64,000 nt of DNA from Apirhabdus apintestini (GCA_033977085.1 CP138906.1:3038001-3102000), one strand, 5' to 3'; positions 47,219 through 59,023 are shown, numbered from the stretch's first letter. A program made the numbers and translations. Notes: generated by a model not told the origin, from the letters alone.

Positions 47219-47473
47219 ATATCAACTGTAACAGCGCAAGGATCGCCTGCGCCATGAAGGAATCGCAACAGCCCTTCGCAAAATGTAACTAAAGGTTTGC
47301 TCTGAAATCATTGAAAGGCCTTTCTTTTTCTGCGCGTCCCTGACCTCATATGCACTTCGGGTCAATTCACTGCTAAAGAAAATGTTAACGCCTTCATATA
47401 GGATTTTTGCCATAGTCAACGGGACGTATCAGGACAATACCTTGAACTAACGTGATTTTTCCGTAAGACTGCG

Positions 47474-47489
47474 GTGTAAACGCTTTCTC
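47474..47489 (+). promoter_or_regulatory. Candidate GalR/GalS operator upstream of galR
   Basis: GTGTAAACGCTTTCTC matches the GalR consensus GTGKAANCGNTTNCAC at 15 of 16 positions and lies 16 bp upstream of the galR ATG. It suggests autorepression or GalS control. Confidence 0.65.
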
Positions 47490-47504
47490 TGCCAGAGGTG
47501 AACA

Positions 47505-48508
47505 ATGGCGACTATTAAAGATGTCGCGCGGCTCGCAGAAGTTTCCGTCGCGACAGTATCACGCGTCATCAACAACTCTCCTAAAGCCAGTGAGGCCTCA
47601 CGTAAAGCAGTGACCAGCGCGATGCGTACGCTTAATTATCATCCTAATGCCAATGCGCGAGCGCTGGCGCAGCAAAACACTGAAACCATTGGGCTGGTGG
47701 TCTCAGACGTCGCGGACCCTTTTTTGGCGCAATGGCAAAAGCGCTGGATCAGGTGGCCTGGCGCACGGGTAATTTTCTGCTGATTGGTAACGGCTATCAC
47801 AATGCTGAGAAAGAGCGGCAGGCAATTGAGCAACTTATACGTCATCGCTGCGCGGCGCTGGTGGTCCACGCCAAAATGCTCCCCGATAACGAACTGGCCG
47901 ATTTAATGCGCCAAATCCCCGGCATGGTTCTGATCAACCGCCATTTACCTGATTTCTCTGAACGCTGCGTGGCGCTTAATGACCGCTATGGCGGCTGGCT
48001 GGCAACGCGCCATTTGATACAAATGGGGCATCGGCATATCGGTTTTATCTGCTCAAATCACCCTATTTCTGACGCAGAGGATCGCCTGCTCGGCTATTAC
48101 GACGCCCTGAAAGAGTATGCTATTCCCTGCGATGAGCGGCTGGTGACCTTCGCCGAGCCGGATGAAAGCGGCGGTGAGCAGGCCATGACGGAACTACTAG
48201 GGCAAGGGTGCGCCGTTAGCGCCGTCGCATGTTACAACGACTCGATGGCGGCCGGAGCAATGGGCGTTCTGAACGATAACGGAATTGAAGTTCCTAAACG
48301 CATTTCGCTGATTGGTTTCGACGATGTCATCGTGTCACGCTACGTGCGGCCACGCTTGACCACCATCCGCTACCCTATCGTTACTATGGCGACCCAGGCC
48401 GCAGAGCTGGCGCTGGCGCTGGCTGAAAACCGCCCGCCCCCGCCAACCACGCATCTGTTCAGCCCGACGCTGGTGCGCCGCCACTCGGTGTTTTCTCTGG
48501 AGAGTTAG
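47505..48508 (+). pseudogene. galR: GalR galactose repressor, one frameshift
   Basis: GalR is the LacI-family repressor of galactose transport and use. The helix-turn-helix and hinge helix are intact (IKDVARLAEVSVATVSRVIN, NANARALAQQ), and the ligand-binding domain follows (NFLLIGNGYHNAEKERQAIE, CYNDSMAAGAMGVLNDNGIE, GFDDVIVSRYVRPRLTTIRY). The frame breaks near 47719-47724 (six T, seven restore ADPFFGAMAKALDQVAW). Repaired length is about 335 residues, slightly shorter than E. coli at the C terminus. It ends 8 bp from the convergent lysA. Confidence 0.94.
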
Positions 48509-48515
48509 CCGCGCG

Positions 48516-49765
48516 CTACACTTCTTCCAGCGCCAGCAGGTCCCGGATAGTTTGACGCCGCCGAATCAGGCGCGCTTCGCCGTTATCCAGCAACACTTCT
48601 GCCAACAGCGGTCGGCTGTTGTAGTTAGACGACATCGACGCGCCATACGCGCCGGTATTGTGTATCACCAGATAATCGCCGGGGTGTAACTCCGGCAGGC
48701 GGCGCGTCTCAACGGTACCGCCCTCCTGCTGGGTAAACACATCGCCAGACTCGCACAGCGGCCCGGCCACGACGTAATCCTGCGGCCTGCCGTTTTCCAG
48801 CGCCCGTCCGTCACCCGCCAGCGCGGAAATAGGGTGATAACTGCCATACATCGCCGGGCGCATTAAATCATTAAAACCGGCATCGGCCAGCGCAAAATGG
48901 CGCGACCCCATACGCTTCACGCTGCGCACCTGAGTAAGCAACGCGCCGGCTTCCGCAACTAAAAACCGCCCGGGCTCAATCTCAAGCATAACGGGATGCC
49001 CAAGGTGCAGCGCGATTTTTCCCGCGCGGCGTTCCACAACCCGTAGTAGTGCCCGGCATTTATCTCCCGCTCCCCGTCGCGATAAGGCACCGACAGGCCG
49101 CCGCCTGCGGAAATCGCCTGAATGTCCTCACCGGCGGCAATGGTTTGTTCCACCATCGCCCCGCATACGCGTTCCAGATGGCCATAGTCGACGCCGGAGC
49201 CAATATGCATATGCAGCCCAATTAACCGCAGTCGATGGCGCTTAACCGCCGCCAGCGCTAAGTGAAGCTCTGCAAACCAAATCCCGTGCTTGCTGTTCTC
49301 ACCGCCGGTGTTGGTTTTTTGGCTGTGCCCGTGGCCGAAGCCGGGATTAATACGCAGCCAAACTTCATGCCCCGGTGAAACGGCGCCCAATTGATCCAAC
49401 ATATCAATGGAGCCCGCGTTAACGGCAATGCCCAGTTCAGCCACCCGTGCCAGCGTAGCGTCATCAATAACGTCAGCGGTAAATACAATATCCTGCGCCT
49501 GATATCCGGCCACCAGCGCGCGTTCAATTTCCCCCAGCGAAACGGCGTCAACCTTTACTCCCTGCTCACGCATAAGCCGTAAGATTTGCGTGTTGGAGCA
49601 AGCCTTCTGCGCAAAGCGGATAACATCAAACTGGCGCAGGCGCGCAATTTGACGTCGGATAACCGCAGCATCGTAAACCCAGAGCGGATGGCCAAACCGG
49701 GCTGGCAGCGCAAGAAGGCTGGCATCTGAAAACGCACCGGAAGCAGAAGATATAGCACAAGACAT
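48516..49765 (-). pseudogene. lysA: LysA diaminopimelate decarboxylase, one frameshift
   Basis: LysA converts meso-diaminopimelate to L-lysine, the last step of lysine synthesis. It is a PLP enzyme of the alanine-racemase fold: the PLP lysine lies in FAQKACSN, the phosphate loop in ISAGGGLSVPY and the second-subunit cysteine in VAGPLCESGDVF. The frame breaks near 49017 (plus-strand T-run of five; six restore REKIALHLGHPVMLEIEPG). Repaired length is about 417 residues. It is transcribed divergently from its activator gene lysR. Confidence 0.94.
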
Positions 49766-49808
49766 TAGCGACTCCCCGTTTAATGAAAGCCTATTACGCC
49801 ATACTCTT

Positions 49809-49874
49809 TTTCAGGGGAAAAATATCTCTTTCAGGGGATTCTATGCATTTATGATATAGCTTAAGATATATCAT
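49809..49874. promoter_or_regulatory. Candidate LysR control region between lysA and lysR
   Basis: A 24-bp palindrome with one mismatched pair, ATGATATA-gCTTAAGa-TATATCAT, lies at 49851-49874. The direct repeat TTTCAGGGGA occurs at 49809-49818 and 49829-49838, exactly 20 bp apart, on the lysA side. Such paired elements between a LysR-type gene and its divergent target are typical regulator sites. Confidence 0.65.
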
Positions 49875-49908
49875 CTGGATATAGTTCCCCAACCTACGGC
49901 GAGAACCA

Positions 49909-50844
49909 ATGCCCGCGCTGACATTACGCCATATTGAAGTCTTTCATGCGGTGATGACCACCGGCAACGCAACGGAGGCCGCCGCGCTGCTCCACACCTC
50001 CCAGCCAACCATAAGCCGCGAACTGGCGCGCCTGGAAAAGTTAATAGGGTTTGCGCTGTTTCAGCGCGTGCGCGGGCGCCTGCAGCCAACGGCGCAGGGG
50101 TTGCATCTGTTTGAAGAAGTTCAGCGCTCCTGGTACGGGCTGGAGCGTATACGCAGAGTAGCGCAGAATTTACGTGATTTTCGCGAGGGCGAATTATCTA
50201 TTGCCTGTTTGCCCGTATTTTCTCAGTCATTGCTTCCCGCACTGCTACAGCCTTTCTTAGCCCGCTACCCGCAGCTTAGCGTGAGTATCATTCCTCAGGA
50301 ATCGCCGTTACTCGAAGAGTGGCTTTCCGCACAGCGCCACGATATCGGGCTAACGGAAACCGTATCAGCCCCTGCGGGTACCGAACAACACACGCTGCTC
50401 ACCCTGAACGAAGTCTGCGTTCTGCCGCCCGGGCATCCTCTCGCCGAAAAGCCGCGCTTAACGCCCATGGACTTTGACGGGCAGCCGTTTATCAGTTTGT
50501 CGCGCACCGACGCCTACCGGCAACTGCTTGACTCCCTGTTTCAGGAGCATGGGGTACGGCGACGCATGGCGCTGGAAACCCACAGCGCCGCCTCGGTATG
50601 CGCGCTGGTGCGCGCCGGTGCCGGACTATCAATCGTTAATCCGCTCACGGCGCTGGACTATGCCGCCAGCGGCGTCGCGGTACGCCGCTTTACGCTCGAT
50701 GTGCCTTTTACCGTCAGCCTAATCCGGCCATCACACCGCCCGGCATCCATGATAGTCGACGCATTTTGCGATCATCTGCACCGCGGCATGTCGGGCTTTG
50801 AACGCAGCCTGGACGCCCTGCTTACGCCTGAGAACCCAGCATAA
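49909..50844 (+). CDS. lysR: LysR, activator of lysA
   Basis: LysR activates lysA and gives its name to the LysR family. The 311-residue frame is open and exactly the E. coli length. The N-terminal helix-turn-helix (HAVMTTGNATEAAALLHTSQ, PTISRELARLEKLIGFALFQ) and effector domain (LSIACLPVFSQSLLPALLQP, VCALVRAGAGLSIVNPLTAL) are typical. It diverges from lysA and overlaps the 3' end of ygeA by 23 bp, convergently. Confidence 0.96.
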   Translation: MPALTLRHIEVFHAVMTTGNATEAAALLHTSQPTISRELARLEKLIGFALFQRVRGRLQPTAQGLHLFEEVQRSWYGLERIRRVAQNLRDFREGELSIACLPVFSQSLLPALLQPFLARYPQLSVSIIPQESPLLEEWLSAQRHDIGLTETVSAPAGTEQHTLLTLNEVCVLPPGHPLAEKPRLTPMDFDGQPFISLSRTDAYRQLLDSLFQEHGVRRRMALETHSAASVCALVRAGAGLSIVNPLTALDYAASGVAVRRFTLDVPFTVSLIRPSHRPASMIVDAFCDHLHRGMSGFERSLDALLTPENPA

Positions 50845-51521
50845 ACGCAACCGCCGCATCCGCGTGCAGCACGGCAGTATCAAACACCGGCACCGGGCAA
50901 TCCTGCGGCTGTAACAGCAGGCCTATCTCCGTACAGCCAAATATCACGCCCTGCGCTCCCCGCGCCACAAGCTGAGTAATCGCGCTCTGGAAGATACGTT
51001 TTGACTCCGGGTTAAACGCGCCAAGGCATAGCTCTTCAAAAATAATGCGGTTGATGCGCGCGCGCTCTTCAGCCTCGGGGATCAGCGTTTCAATCTCAAA
51101 ATCGGCCTGCAAACGACCGCGATAAAAATCCTGCTCCATAGTGTAGCGCGTTCCCAGTAGCGCCACCCGCGACAGCCCCTGCTCGCAAATAGCCTGCCCG
51201 GTGGCATCAGCGATATGCAAAAAGGCAGCCGACATCCGGCTTCGATAGCCGGCGCTACGCGGTGCATAGTATTGGTACATAGCACGATACCCTCGGCGCC
51301 CGCCTGCGCTAAACCGCACGCCGCCTGGGTTAACAGCTCCCCGCTTTATCCCATGCGCCGGTTGCCTGGCACACTTCAATTTCATGGAAATCGACGCTGT
51401 GTAATAAAATACGCCCGGAATGTAACCCACCCAGCCGCGATTTAATTCCTTCATTTATTAGCCGGTAATAAGGGATTGTGGACTCCCAGCTCATGCCGCC
51501 CAGCAGACCAATGGTTTTCAT
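50822..51521 (-). pseudogene. ygeA: YgeA broad-specificity amino-acid racemase, two frame lesions
   Basis: YgeA is a PLP-independent amino-acid racemase of the Asp/Glu racemase family. Both catalytic cysteines are visible, in VLCTNTMH and VIFGCTEIGLLL, together with the N-terminal MKTIGLLGGMSWESTIPYY. Lesions: G-run near 51341 (four, five restore DKAGELLTQAACGL) and T-run near 51220 (five, six restore LPFLHIADATGQ). Repaired length is about 233 residues, as in E. coli. Confidence 0.92.
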
Positions 51522-51802
51522 CTTTTTCTCCTGATAATCATTAAGCGAACATTAACTTTGCCCGTTAGTTACGCTCAACGAAAGCGTTAAGGTAAAGAGC
51601 CAGGCCCGCCCGATGTTAATAGCGCAGCCAGATTAGCGTATCCGTTGATTGATGCGCAAAAACCGGAGTCTACGCGCGCTGGATGAGAGTTTCGAGCGTA
51701 GCGCAGTTTAAAATAGCGGCCGACGCAGCGTAAATGTCAACAACGGGTAAAAAGTGATCCACTTACCGTCACCACCAACGGTCTAATATTGATCCACCTT
51801 GC

Positions 51803-52580
51803 TTACTCAGGATTAGCTTCCGCTATAACCCCGGCCTTTCGTTTCTGCTTCAGTCGATAGCTCTCTCCTTTTATCTGGACTACGTGTGAGTGATGTAAGA
51901 TCCGGTCCAGCATTGCCGATGTCAGGGCTGCATCACCCGCGAACGTCTGGTCCCACTGCCCGAACGGCAGGTTAGAGGTCAGGATCATCGCGCTCTTTTC
52001 GTAACGTTTGGCAATGACCTGGAAGAACAGCTTTGCCTCTTCCTGGCTGAACGGCAGATAGCCTATTTCGTCGATGATGAGCAGTTTGGGGGCCATGACA
52101 CCGCGATTGAGTGTCGTTTTGTAACGCCCCTGACGCTGGGAAGTCGACAGCTGTAACAGCAGGTCCGCTGCTGTTGTGAAGCGAACCTTGATGCCCGCCC
52201 GTACTGCCTCGTAGCCCATGGCTATCGCCAGATGTGTTTTCCCCACGCCCGAGGGGCCCAGCAACACGATGTTTTCGTTACGTTCGATGAAGCTCAGGGA
52301 ACGCAGCGACTGGATTTGCTTCTGAGGTGCGCCGGTGGCGAAGGTGAAGTCGTATTCCTCGAACGTCTTCACCGCCGGGAAGGCTGCCATCCGCGTGTAC
52401 ATCGCCTGTTTACGCTGATGCCGGGCCAGTTTCTCCTCATGTAGCAGGTGCTCCAGGAAGTCCATATAGCTCCATTCCTGATCCACTGCCTGTTGCGACA
52501 GTGCCGGCGCCGCGCCGATAAGGCTGTCCAGCTGGGCTGTTCAGCAAGCACCATCAGCCGTTGATGTTGTAGTTCGACCA

Positions 52581-52584
<4 letters not shown>
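51803..52584 (-). pseudogene. istB: IstB ATPase of IS copy 3, N-terminal frame offset
   Basis: Identical in its 227-residue core to copy 2, with intact Walker A and B motifs. It has the same missing base in CAGCCCAGCTGG between the normal start at 52584 and the internal ATG at 52486. It could be functional only if the shorter form suffices or if the missing base is an error common to all three copies. Confidence 0.85.
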
Positions 52585-53602
<1,018 letters not shown>

Positions 53603-53854
53603 AAGCTCCCCTGTATTCAGAGGAGCAGATTAACCCTGGATCAGTTTTCAACCGCTGGGGTGGATCAGTTTTGCACCGTTGGTAACAGTAAAGACGCATG
53701 CGCTGCCCGATAATAATCTATAAACTACGCGGTTCTCTTTATTTGCAGGAACAGTTCCGGTGAAGCGATTTATTTTTCTCGATCGCAGGAAAAATAGACG
53801 CTTCCGGTTGCGGAAATTCCCAATTTTCGTATAGAAATAAAGAAGGAGTACGCC

Positions 53855-53878
53855 ATGATGTTGCGACATCCCGCATGA
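53855..53878 (+). other. Possible leader mini-ORF before the mechanosensitive channel gene
   Basis: A consensus Shine-Dalgarno AAGGAG (53843-53848) stands 6 bp ahead of ATGATG, which opens a 7-codon frame (MMLRHPA) ending 15 bp before the channel ATG. The channel gene itself has a weaker AGGA. No function is known; it may simply be chance. Confidence 0.35.
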
Positions 53879-53893
53879 TATCAGGACACACAC

Positions 53894-55144
53894 ATGCAAG
53901 ATATGCTTTCGATATGGGAATGGATACGTTCAAATCAAATCGCCTTTTCGCTATTGGCGATCCTCATAATGCTGTTGTCAGGCTTTATTTCAGCCGTAGT
54001 TTGTAAGTATTTCCTGCTGGGCATCGTGCGCCGCTTTATTTTGCATACCAATAAAAAGCCCGACCCGCTGGATAAAGATATGCGCATTTCGCGTCACCTG
54101 GCTAACATTGTGCCTATCGTGACGGTCTATGTGCTTTCCCAAATTCTCCAGGGCTTGCCTGAAGGATTGCTGGATGCGATTCGTACCATTTGCGGCGTGC
54201 TTTTCATTATCAATATCACCATGTTGATCAATGAATTACTGGACACAACTAACAGCGCGTACATTCGTAAAAACGGGGTTAAATCGCATTCGATTAAAGG
54301 CTATATACAAATCGCCAAAATTGTCGTGTCGTCAATAGCGACTATTCTGGTGGTCGCCACGCTGTTTAACCGCTCGCCGACGATAATTATTTCCAGCCTT
54401 GGCGCCGTTGCCGCCGTACTGATGTTTGTTTTTCAGCATACCCTGATTTCCCTGGTGGCGAATATTCAGCTCTCCTCCTCAAACGTGATTCAACTGGGGG
54501 ACTGGATTGAGATGCCGCAAATGAATATTAGCGGCGAAGTCACCGATATCGCACTGCACACCATAACCGTTCAAAACTGGGATAACACCGTTTCACGCGT
54601 GCCGACCAAAAATTTTATAACCGAGCCTTATACCAACTGGCAGCCTATGTTTTCCTCGGGCGGGCGGCGAATTAAGCGCAGTTTCTTTATCGATCAATCC
54701 AGCATTATTTTCGCCACCGTCGATCTTCTCGACAGGCTGCGCGTTATGTCGCCGGAAAAATATCAGGGTATCGCCAATTATCTGACCAGTAGAATTACCG
54801 GCATTAATGACGATCAGCTTATTCACCACGGTATTACCAACCTCGGCCTGTTTCGAAAATACGTGCTGGAATATTTAAAACAGCGCGATGATATTCGCAC
54901 AGATATGTATCTGGTGGTACGCCAGTTAAGCCCCACGTCCGAAGGCCTGCCTATCGAAATTTATTGTTTTACGTCTAACGTTTTTTGGGCGGATTACGAA
55001 GACACGCAGTCTGAAATTTTTGAATATATGTACGCTATTGCACAATATTTTGCGCTGGGGATTTATCAGCAGCCTTCAGGCAGCGATATGAGCAATATGC
55101 TGGCAAAACGCAACCGCCGTTCTGAAATGGCTCCGCGCCCGTAG
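53894..55144 (+). CDS. MscS-family mechanosensitive channel, YbdG-like
   Basis: A 416-residue open frame. Four to five hydrophobic segments lie in residues 15-195 (for example FSLLAILIMLLSGFISAVVC and IVVSSIATILVVATLF), followed by the MscS-type pore helix and beta domain (VFQHTLISLVANIQLSSSNV, LGDWIEMPQMNISGEVTDIA, TVQNWDNTVSRVPTKNF). The stretch GDWIEMPQ..GEVTDIAL and SGGRRIKRS closely resemble E. coli YbdG, which protects against mild hypoosmotic shock, but the N terminus differs, so I give no gene symbol. The start has AGGA 7 bases upstream. It ends convergently 18 bp from ybcH. Confidence 0.88.
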   Translation: MQDMLSIWEWIRSNQIAFSLLAILIMLLSGFISAVVCKYFLLGIVRRFILHTNKKPDPLDKDMRISRHLANIVPIVTVYVLSQILQGLPEGLLDAIRTICGVLFIINITMLINELLDTTNSAYIRKNGVKSHSIKGYIQIAKIVVSSIATILVVATLFNRSPTIIISSLGAVAAVLMFVFQHTLISLVANIQLSSSNVIQLGDWIEMPQMNISGEVTDIALHTITVQNWDNTVSRVPTKNFITEPYTNWQPMFSSGGRRIKRSFFIDQSSIIFATVDLLDRLRVMSPEKYQGIANYLTSRITGINDDQLIHHGITNLGLFRKYVLEYLKQRDDIRTDMYLVVRQLSPTSEGLPIEIYCFTSNVFWADYEDTQSEIFEYMYAIAQYFALGIYQQPSGSDMSNMLAKRNRRSEMAPRP

Positions 55145-55162
55145 CGGGAGCCACTGAAAACG

Positions 55163-56056
55163 TTAATCGTGGCGCAGCGTCCCGTGCGCCAGCGGCAGGT
55201 AGCGTAACGAGAAAAACACCCGGTCTTTACCGCACGGCGGCGTGCGCGCGAGCTGCTGGCGTATTGCGCTATCCGGCATCGGTTGCGCACGAAACGTTTT
55301 CCCGGGCAGCACGCTAAACAGTTCATAGACAATGCCCTGAGCGGCGCCGGCCGTTTCGCAACTTACGCTGGCGTCCAGATAAAGCGCGCGCTGCGCGGGG
55401 CTTAATTTCGCCACCCCGGCACCGTCCTGTACCCATACACGCACCCCGGTCGTACTTATATCCGCCATCAGTGCCTGATACGACTGCGGCGCCATATTAC
55501 CGGCAAAGAAACTGCTGATATACACCGGTTTGCCGCCGCGTCGCTGCAGGCGCTGCCGGGTTTGCGTCAGCCAGTGCGTCAGCGCAGCGCGCATTTCAGG
55601 GCTGCGCCAGTTGAGATCGTCTATCTCGGCGCTCATGTACCAGCCGTCTATTGCCTCAGCCCCAATACCTTTGAGCCAGCCATCCGCCTGAAACACATCC
55701 TGATTTCCGAGCCGCGTCAGATAGCGCTCCAGCGAAGCCTGCGGCTGACGCTGGCGGGTGAAAAATTCGGGGTCGCTATTCAGCCCGACGATAAGCTTTA
55801 ATCCCGCGCCGCGCGCCGCAAGCGCTCGTTTAAACAGCGCCTGCTGCTGCACATCGTTAAACGCCTCGCCGTAGCGCGTCCACTGCAGCACAAGCGTGTC
55901 GAACCCCTGCTGGTGCAGCTTGACCATTAGCGCCTGCCACTGCGCCTCGCCCAACTGCGCGTCGCGCGCCTGAGGCTGCCAGATAACGGCGTTCATCGCC
56001 TGTGCCCAGCCGCTCATCAGCATTATTCCCAGTAAAAAATAGCGTAACTTACTCAT
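55163..56056 (-). CDS. ybcH: YbcH-like DUF4434 family secreted protein
   Basis: A 297-residue open frame with a signal peptide (MSKLRYFLLGIMLMSGWAQA), so the product is probably periplasmic. The mature part is likely a TIM-barrel glycosidase-like DUF4434 domain: QQGFDTLVLQWTRYGEAF, LKLIVGLNSDPEFF and GWYMSAEIDDLNW. In E. coli ybcH sits next to nfrA, and it does so here with no gap (the nfrA stop and the ybcH start are adjacent). A role in processing the glycan exported by NfrA/NfrB is a reasonable inference, not a known fact. Confidence 0.82.
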   Translation of the reverse strand: MSKLRYFLLGIMLMSGWAQAMNAVIWQPQARDAQLGEAQWQALMVKLHQQGFDTLVLQWTRYGEAFNDVQQQALFKRALAARGAGLKLIVGLNSDPEFFTRQRQPQASLERYLTRLGNQDVFQADGWLKGIGAEAIDGWYMSAEIDDLNWRSPEMRAALTHWLTQTRQRLQRRGGKPVYISSFFAGNMAPQSYQALMADISTTGVRVWVQDGAGVAKLSPAQRALYLDASVSCETAGAAQGIVYELFSVLPGKTFRAQPMPDSAIRQQLARTPPCGKDRVFFSLRYLPLAHGTLRHD

Positions 56057-59023
56057 TTACCAGCGGACTCCCAAAGTAACGAACGCGTTATTCCGCTCGC
56101 CGGCGCTCTGATTGACGGTATGGAACGTGCGTTGATATTCCAGCCCCAGGCTCACTTTATGCGGCCAGGCGTTATAGCGGGACTCTCCCGTCCAGATATT
56201 CCAGCGAACGCCTACGCCGCCCAATTGCGCGCCGCGCGTTTGCTCATCGCGATAGCCATTGACCTGCACGTGCGCATAAGGCTCCAGCGTTTGCCCGTGG
56301 GCGACCTTCTGATGCCAGCTGGCGCGATAATCGGCGGTCCACGCCTGGTTGTTCTGGCGAAGATACTGCGCCGCATCCAGATACAGATTATTCGCGAACC
56401 AGCCCGCGCCGTTCGGATGCCATTCATCGCTGTATTTCCCGGAGTTCAGGAAAGACGCGCTGGCGCGCAGCATGGTGTCAGATTCACCGCGCCCGCGATC
56501 GAGCGGGATCTGCTGCTCCAGCGCCAGGAAAAACACATAATCACGCAGTGGTTTCCAGCGCACGCCGGCGCCAAGCATCGGGTTTTTCACCGGCAGCACC
56601 ACGCCGCTGTCGCCGCTGCCGGCGAATACGCGGCTGTAGGCGGACAGCAAATCGCCATCCACCAGGACATTGCGGCCAATTCGGTACTCGGCTTCTAGCT
56701 GACCGTAGCTGCGATAAGATTGCCCGGGGCTGGAGCCACCAACGTTGTTGTTGGTAGAACTGACGGCACCGGAGCGCAGCCCCACCGTAGAGTCCAGGCT
56801 AAACGTCCAGCGCCGCCCCATATCTTCATGCAGACGCCGAAAGTCAAAGCGCTCCTGACGCTGAGCGGCATTCAACCTTGCCGCCTGCGCTTCATTATTC
56901 AAATCGTCCACCACCAGCCGCGCGTATCGCTGCGCCTTAGGAATATCATCCAGCCGTTGATTCACAAAGGCGAGCTGGCGGATCAGCGCCGGATCGTCCG
57001 GCAGCATCGCGTGGGCTTTTTCCAGCGCCGCGCGCGCAGAAACATACTCCCGATGTCCCACAGCGCGTAGCCCAGCGCCGCCTGCACAGCCGCATTATTT
57101 GGGTCCAGCCGCAGCGCATTTTGGTAATCACTTACGGCTTTTGCCGTCTCGCCGCGCTGGCGATACAGGGCCGCGCGCGACATATAGGCGCGCACCGTCG
57201 GCGCGTATTCGAGCGCGCGGTTATAATCCGCCAGCGCCGACGCCCACTGCGCCGGACCGTACCGCCGCGCGTGAAGCCACCAGTAATTTTCGCTGTTATC
57301 CATACCGCGCACCCGGGCTTCATCCAGCCAGCGCGCCAGCGCATCGGTATCGTTCGCCGCCTGCGCCGTATCCGCCGCCGCCATCACGTCCTGATTGCTC
57401 ATATCCGCGATCCTCAGCGTTTTCCAGGCGTTGAGGGCGGTAGCATAATCCTGCACCTGATAGGCCTGATACGCGACGGTTCGGCTGTTATACGCATCCG
57501 GCTGGCGCTGCCTGGCCTGCTGATACGCATACAGCGCCATGCCAGGCAGCGATTCGCGGTAGCAATCGCCAAGGGAGCGCCAGGCGGTCGCATCATAGGC
57601 CGGCGACAGGTCACCCAGAATTTGACCGGTGCGTTCGCAGGAGGCGTTATTGCCCGGCAATCGCGCCTGGAACATCCGCTGTTCGGCATCCGGCAAAGGC
57701 TGGCTCAGGCGCACCACCTGCGCCGGCGTGGCCCACTCCGGATGCGATTGCAGCAGCCCGGCAAGCCGCTGCATTAGCGTTTGCGCCGTCGCGCGTCGCC
57801 CGGGGAACGGATAGCCTTTCAGCAGCAAATCCGCCGCCGCACGCGGCTGCCCCATCTGAGTTAATTGATAACTCAGCGTTTCTAGACGCGCGCTATCCCG
57901 TGGATGTGCCGCATAAATTTGGCGCGCCAGACGCACGCTTTCCGCGCTATTGCGCTGCGCGACGCTGACGGCCAGCCGCTCATCCAGTAATGTGTTGCCC
58001 GGTAATTCATCAAGAATACGCTGCGCCGCAGCATAATTGCGGGCCTTGAGCGCCGCCGGTAGGGTTTCACCCGCGACATAGCGACGATTTTCCGGGAATT
58101 TCGCCGTAAAACGCGCCAGCGCTTTTTCAGGATCTGCGCTATAGCGAGATAGCAGATAAAGCCAGCTTTTTCCTGCTCCGGCGCGGTAAATGCGGGCGGA
58201 GACTGGGCTAACCAGGCCTGCAGCGCCGGGGTATCGCCGCGCCGCGCCAGCGCATCCGCATACGCCAGCCGGGACGGAGCATCGTTGAACGCGCCCTGCG
58301 CCCGCAGTGCGTCCAGCCGTGAATCCAGCCGCCCGGCCAGCAGCACCTCGAACCACTGCTGTCGTTGCTCATCCGTTAGCGCGTTTTGTCGCTGCAAACG
58401 CGCAAAGAGGGTATCGGCCATCGCCCACTGTTTTAAATAGATAGCCCGCTGAAGGATTCCATTTTGCAGCGCCAGCCCCTGAGAAGACGCTGCGAATGCA
58501 CCGTCTTCCAGTTGCTTCAGCGCGCTTTCCAGCTCCCCAAGGCGCAGCGCGTTCTGGCCTACCTCGCTGCGACAGCGGGCAGACGGCGCGGCATCACAGC
58601 GCCGCTGCTGCGCGCGCAGCTGCTCGATGGTGGTCACAGATTCAGGCTTCACGGGAATGGCATCTAAAGCCCGCGCCAGCCGGGCGTCCCCTGGATGCTT
58701 CTTCAACTGTTCTGACAACACGCGGCTCGCTTTGTCATTGTGACCAAAGGTGCGATAGGCCTCCGCCAGATAAAGCGTCAGCGGCACATTATCCGGCGCC
58801 TGGCCGTGAATATGCTCAAATTCCTGCAGCGCCGTCGCCTCATCCCGCTTTTTTGCGCGGCGAGGGCTTTTTCAAGGTGAGGGTAAATAACAAAGTAGCG
58901 ATAATCGCTGAGCCCCATTTTCTGCGCGCCGACATCCGTCGTTTCGCCCAGCGCTCCGGCGCTCAATACCGAGGCGACCAATAAACTTAGCAGCCGAGGG
59001 CTGTATCGGGTAGCCATACTCAT
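56057..59023 (-). pseudogene. nfrA: NfrA outer-membrane protein (phage N4 receptor), three frame lesions
   Basis: NfrA is the outer-membrane receptor for phage N4 and the presumed export pore of a surface glycan. A signal peptide is followed by a TPR-rich periplasmic part (LAEAYRTFGHNDKASRVLSE; RAALYRQRGETAKAVSDYQN; LRLDPNNAAVQAALGYALWD) and a C-terminal beta barrel ending in aromatic W (FVTLGVRW). Lesions: A-run near 58850-58855 (six, seven needed), A-run near 58165 (five, six needed) and GGG near 57050 (four needed, restoring DIGEYVSARAALEKAHAML). Repaired length is about 990 residues. Its ATG overlaps the nfrB stop. Confidence 0.93.

Noticed and set aside
47222..47419. 65-codon minus-strand frame between omr and galR
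   Set aside because: It covers the omr promoter region and shows no family resemblance; probably chance.
56120..57777. Long plus-strand open frames antisense to nfrA (192 and 218 codons)
   Set aside because: They mirror the GC-rich codon structure of nfrA and have no recognisable motifs; shadows.
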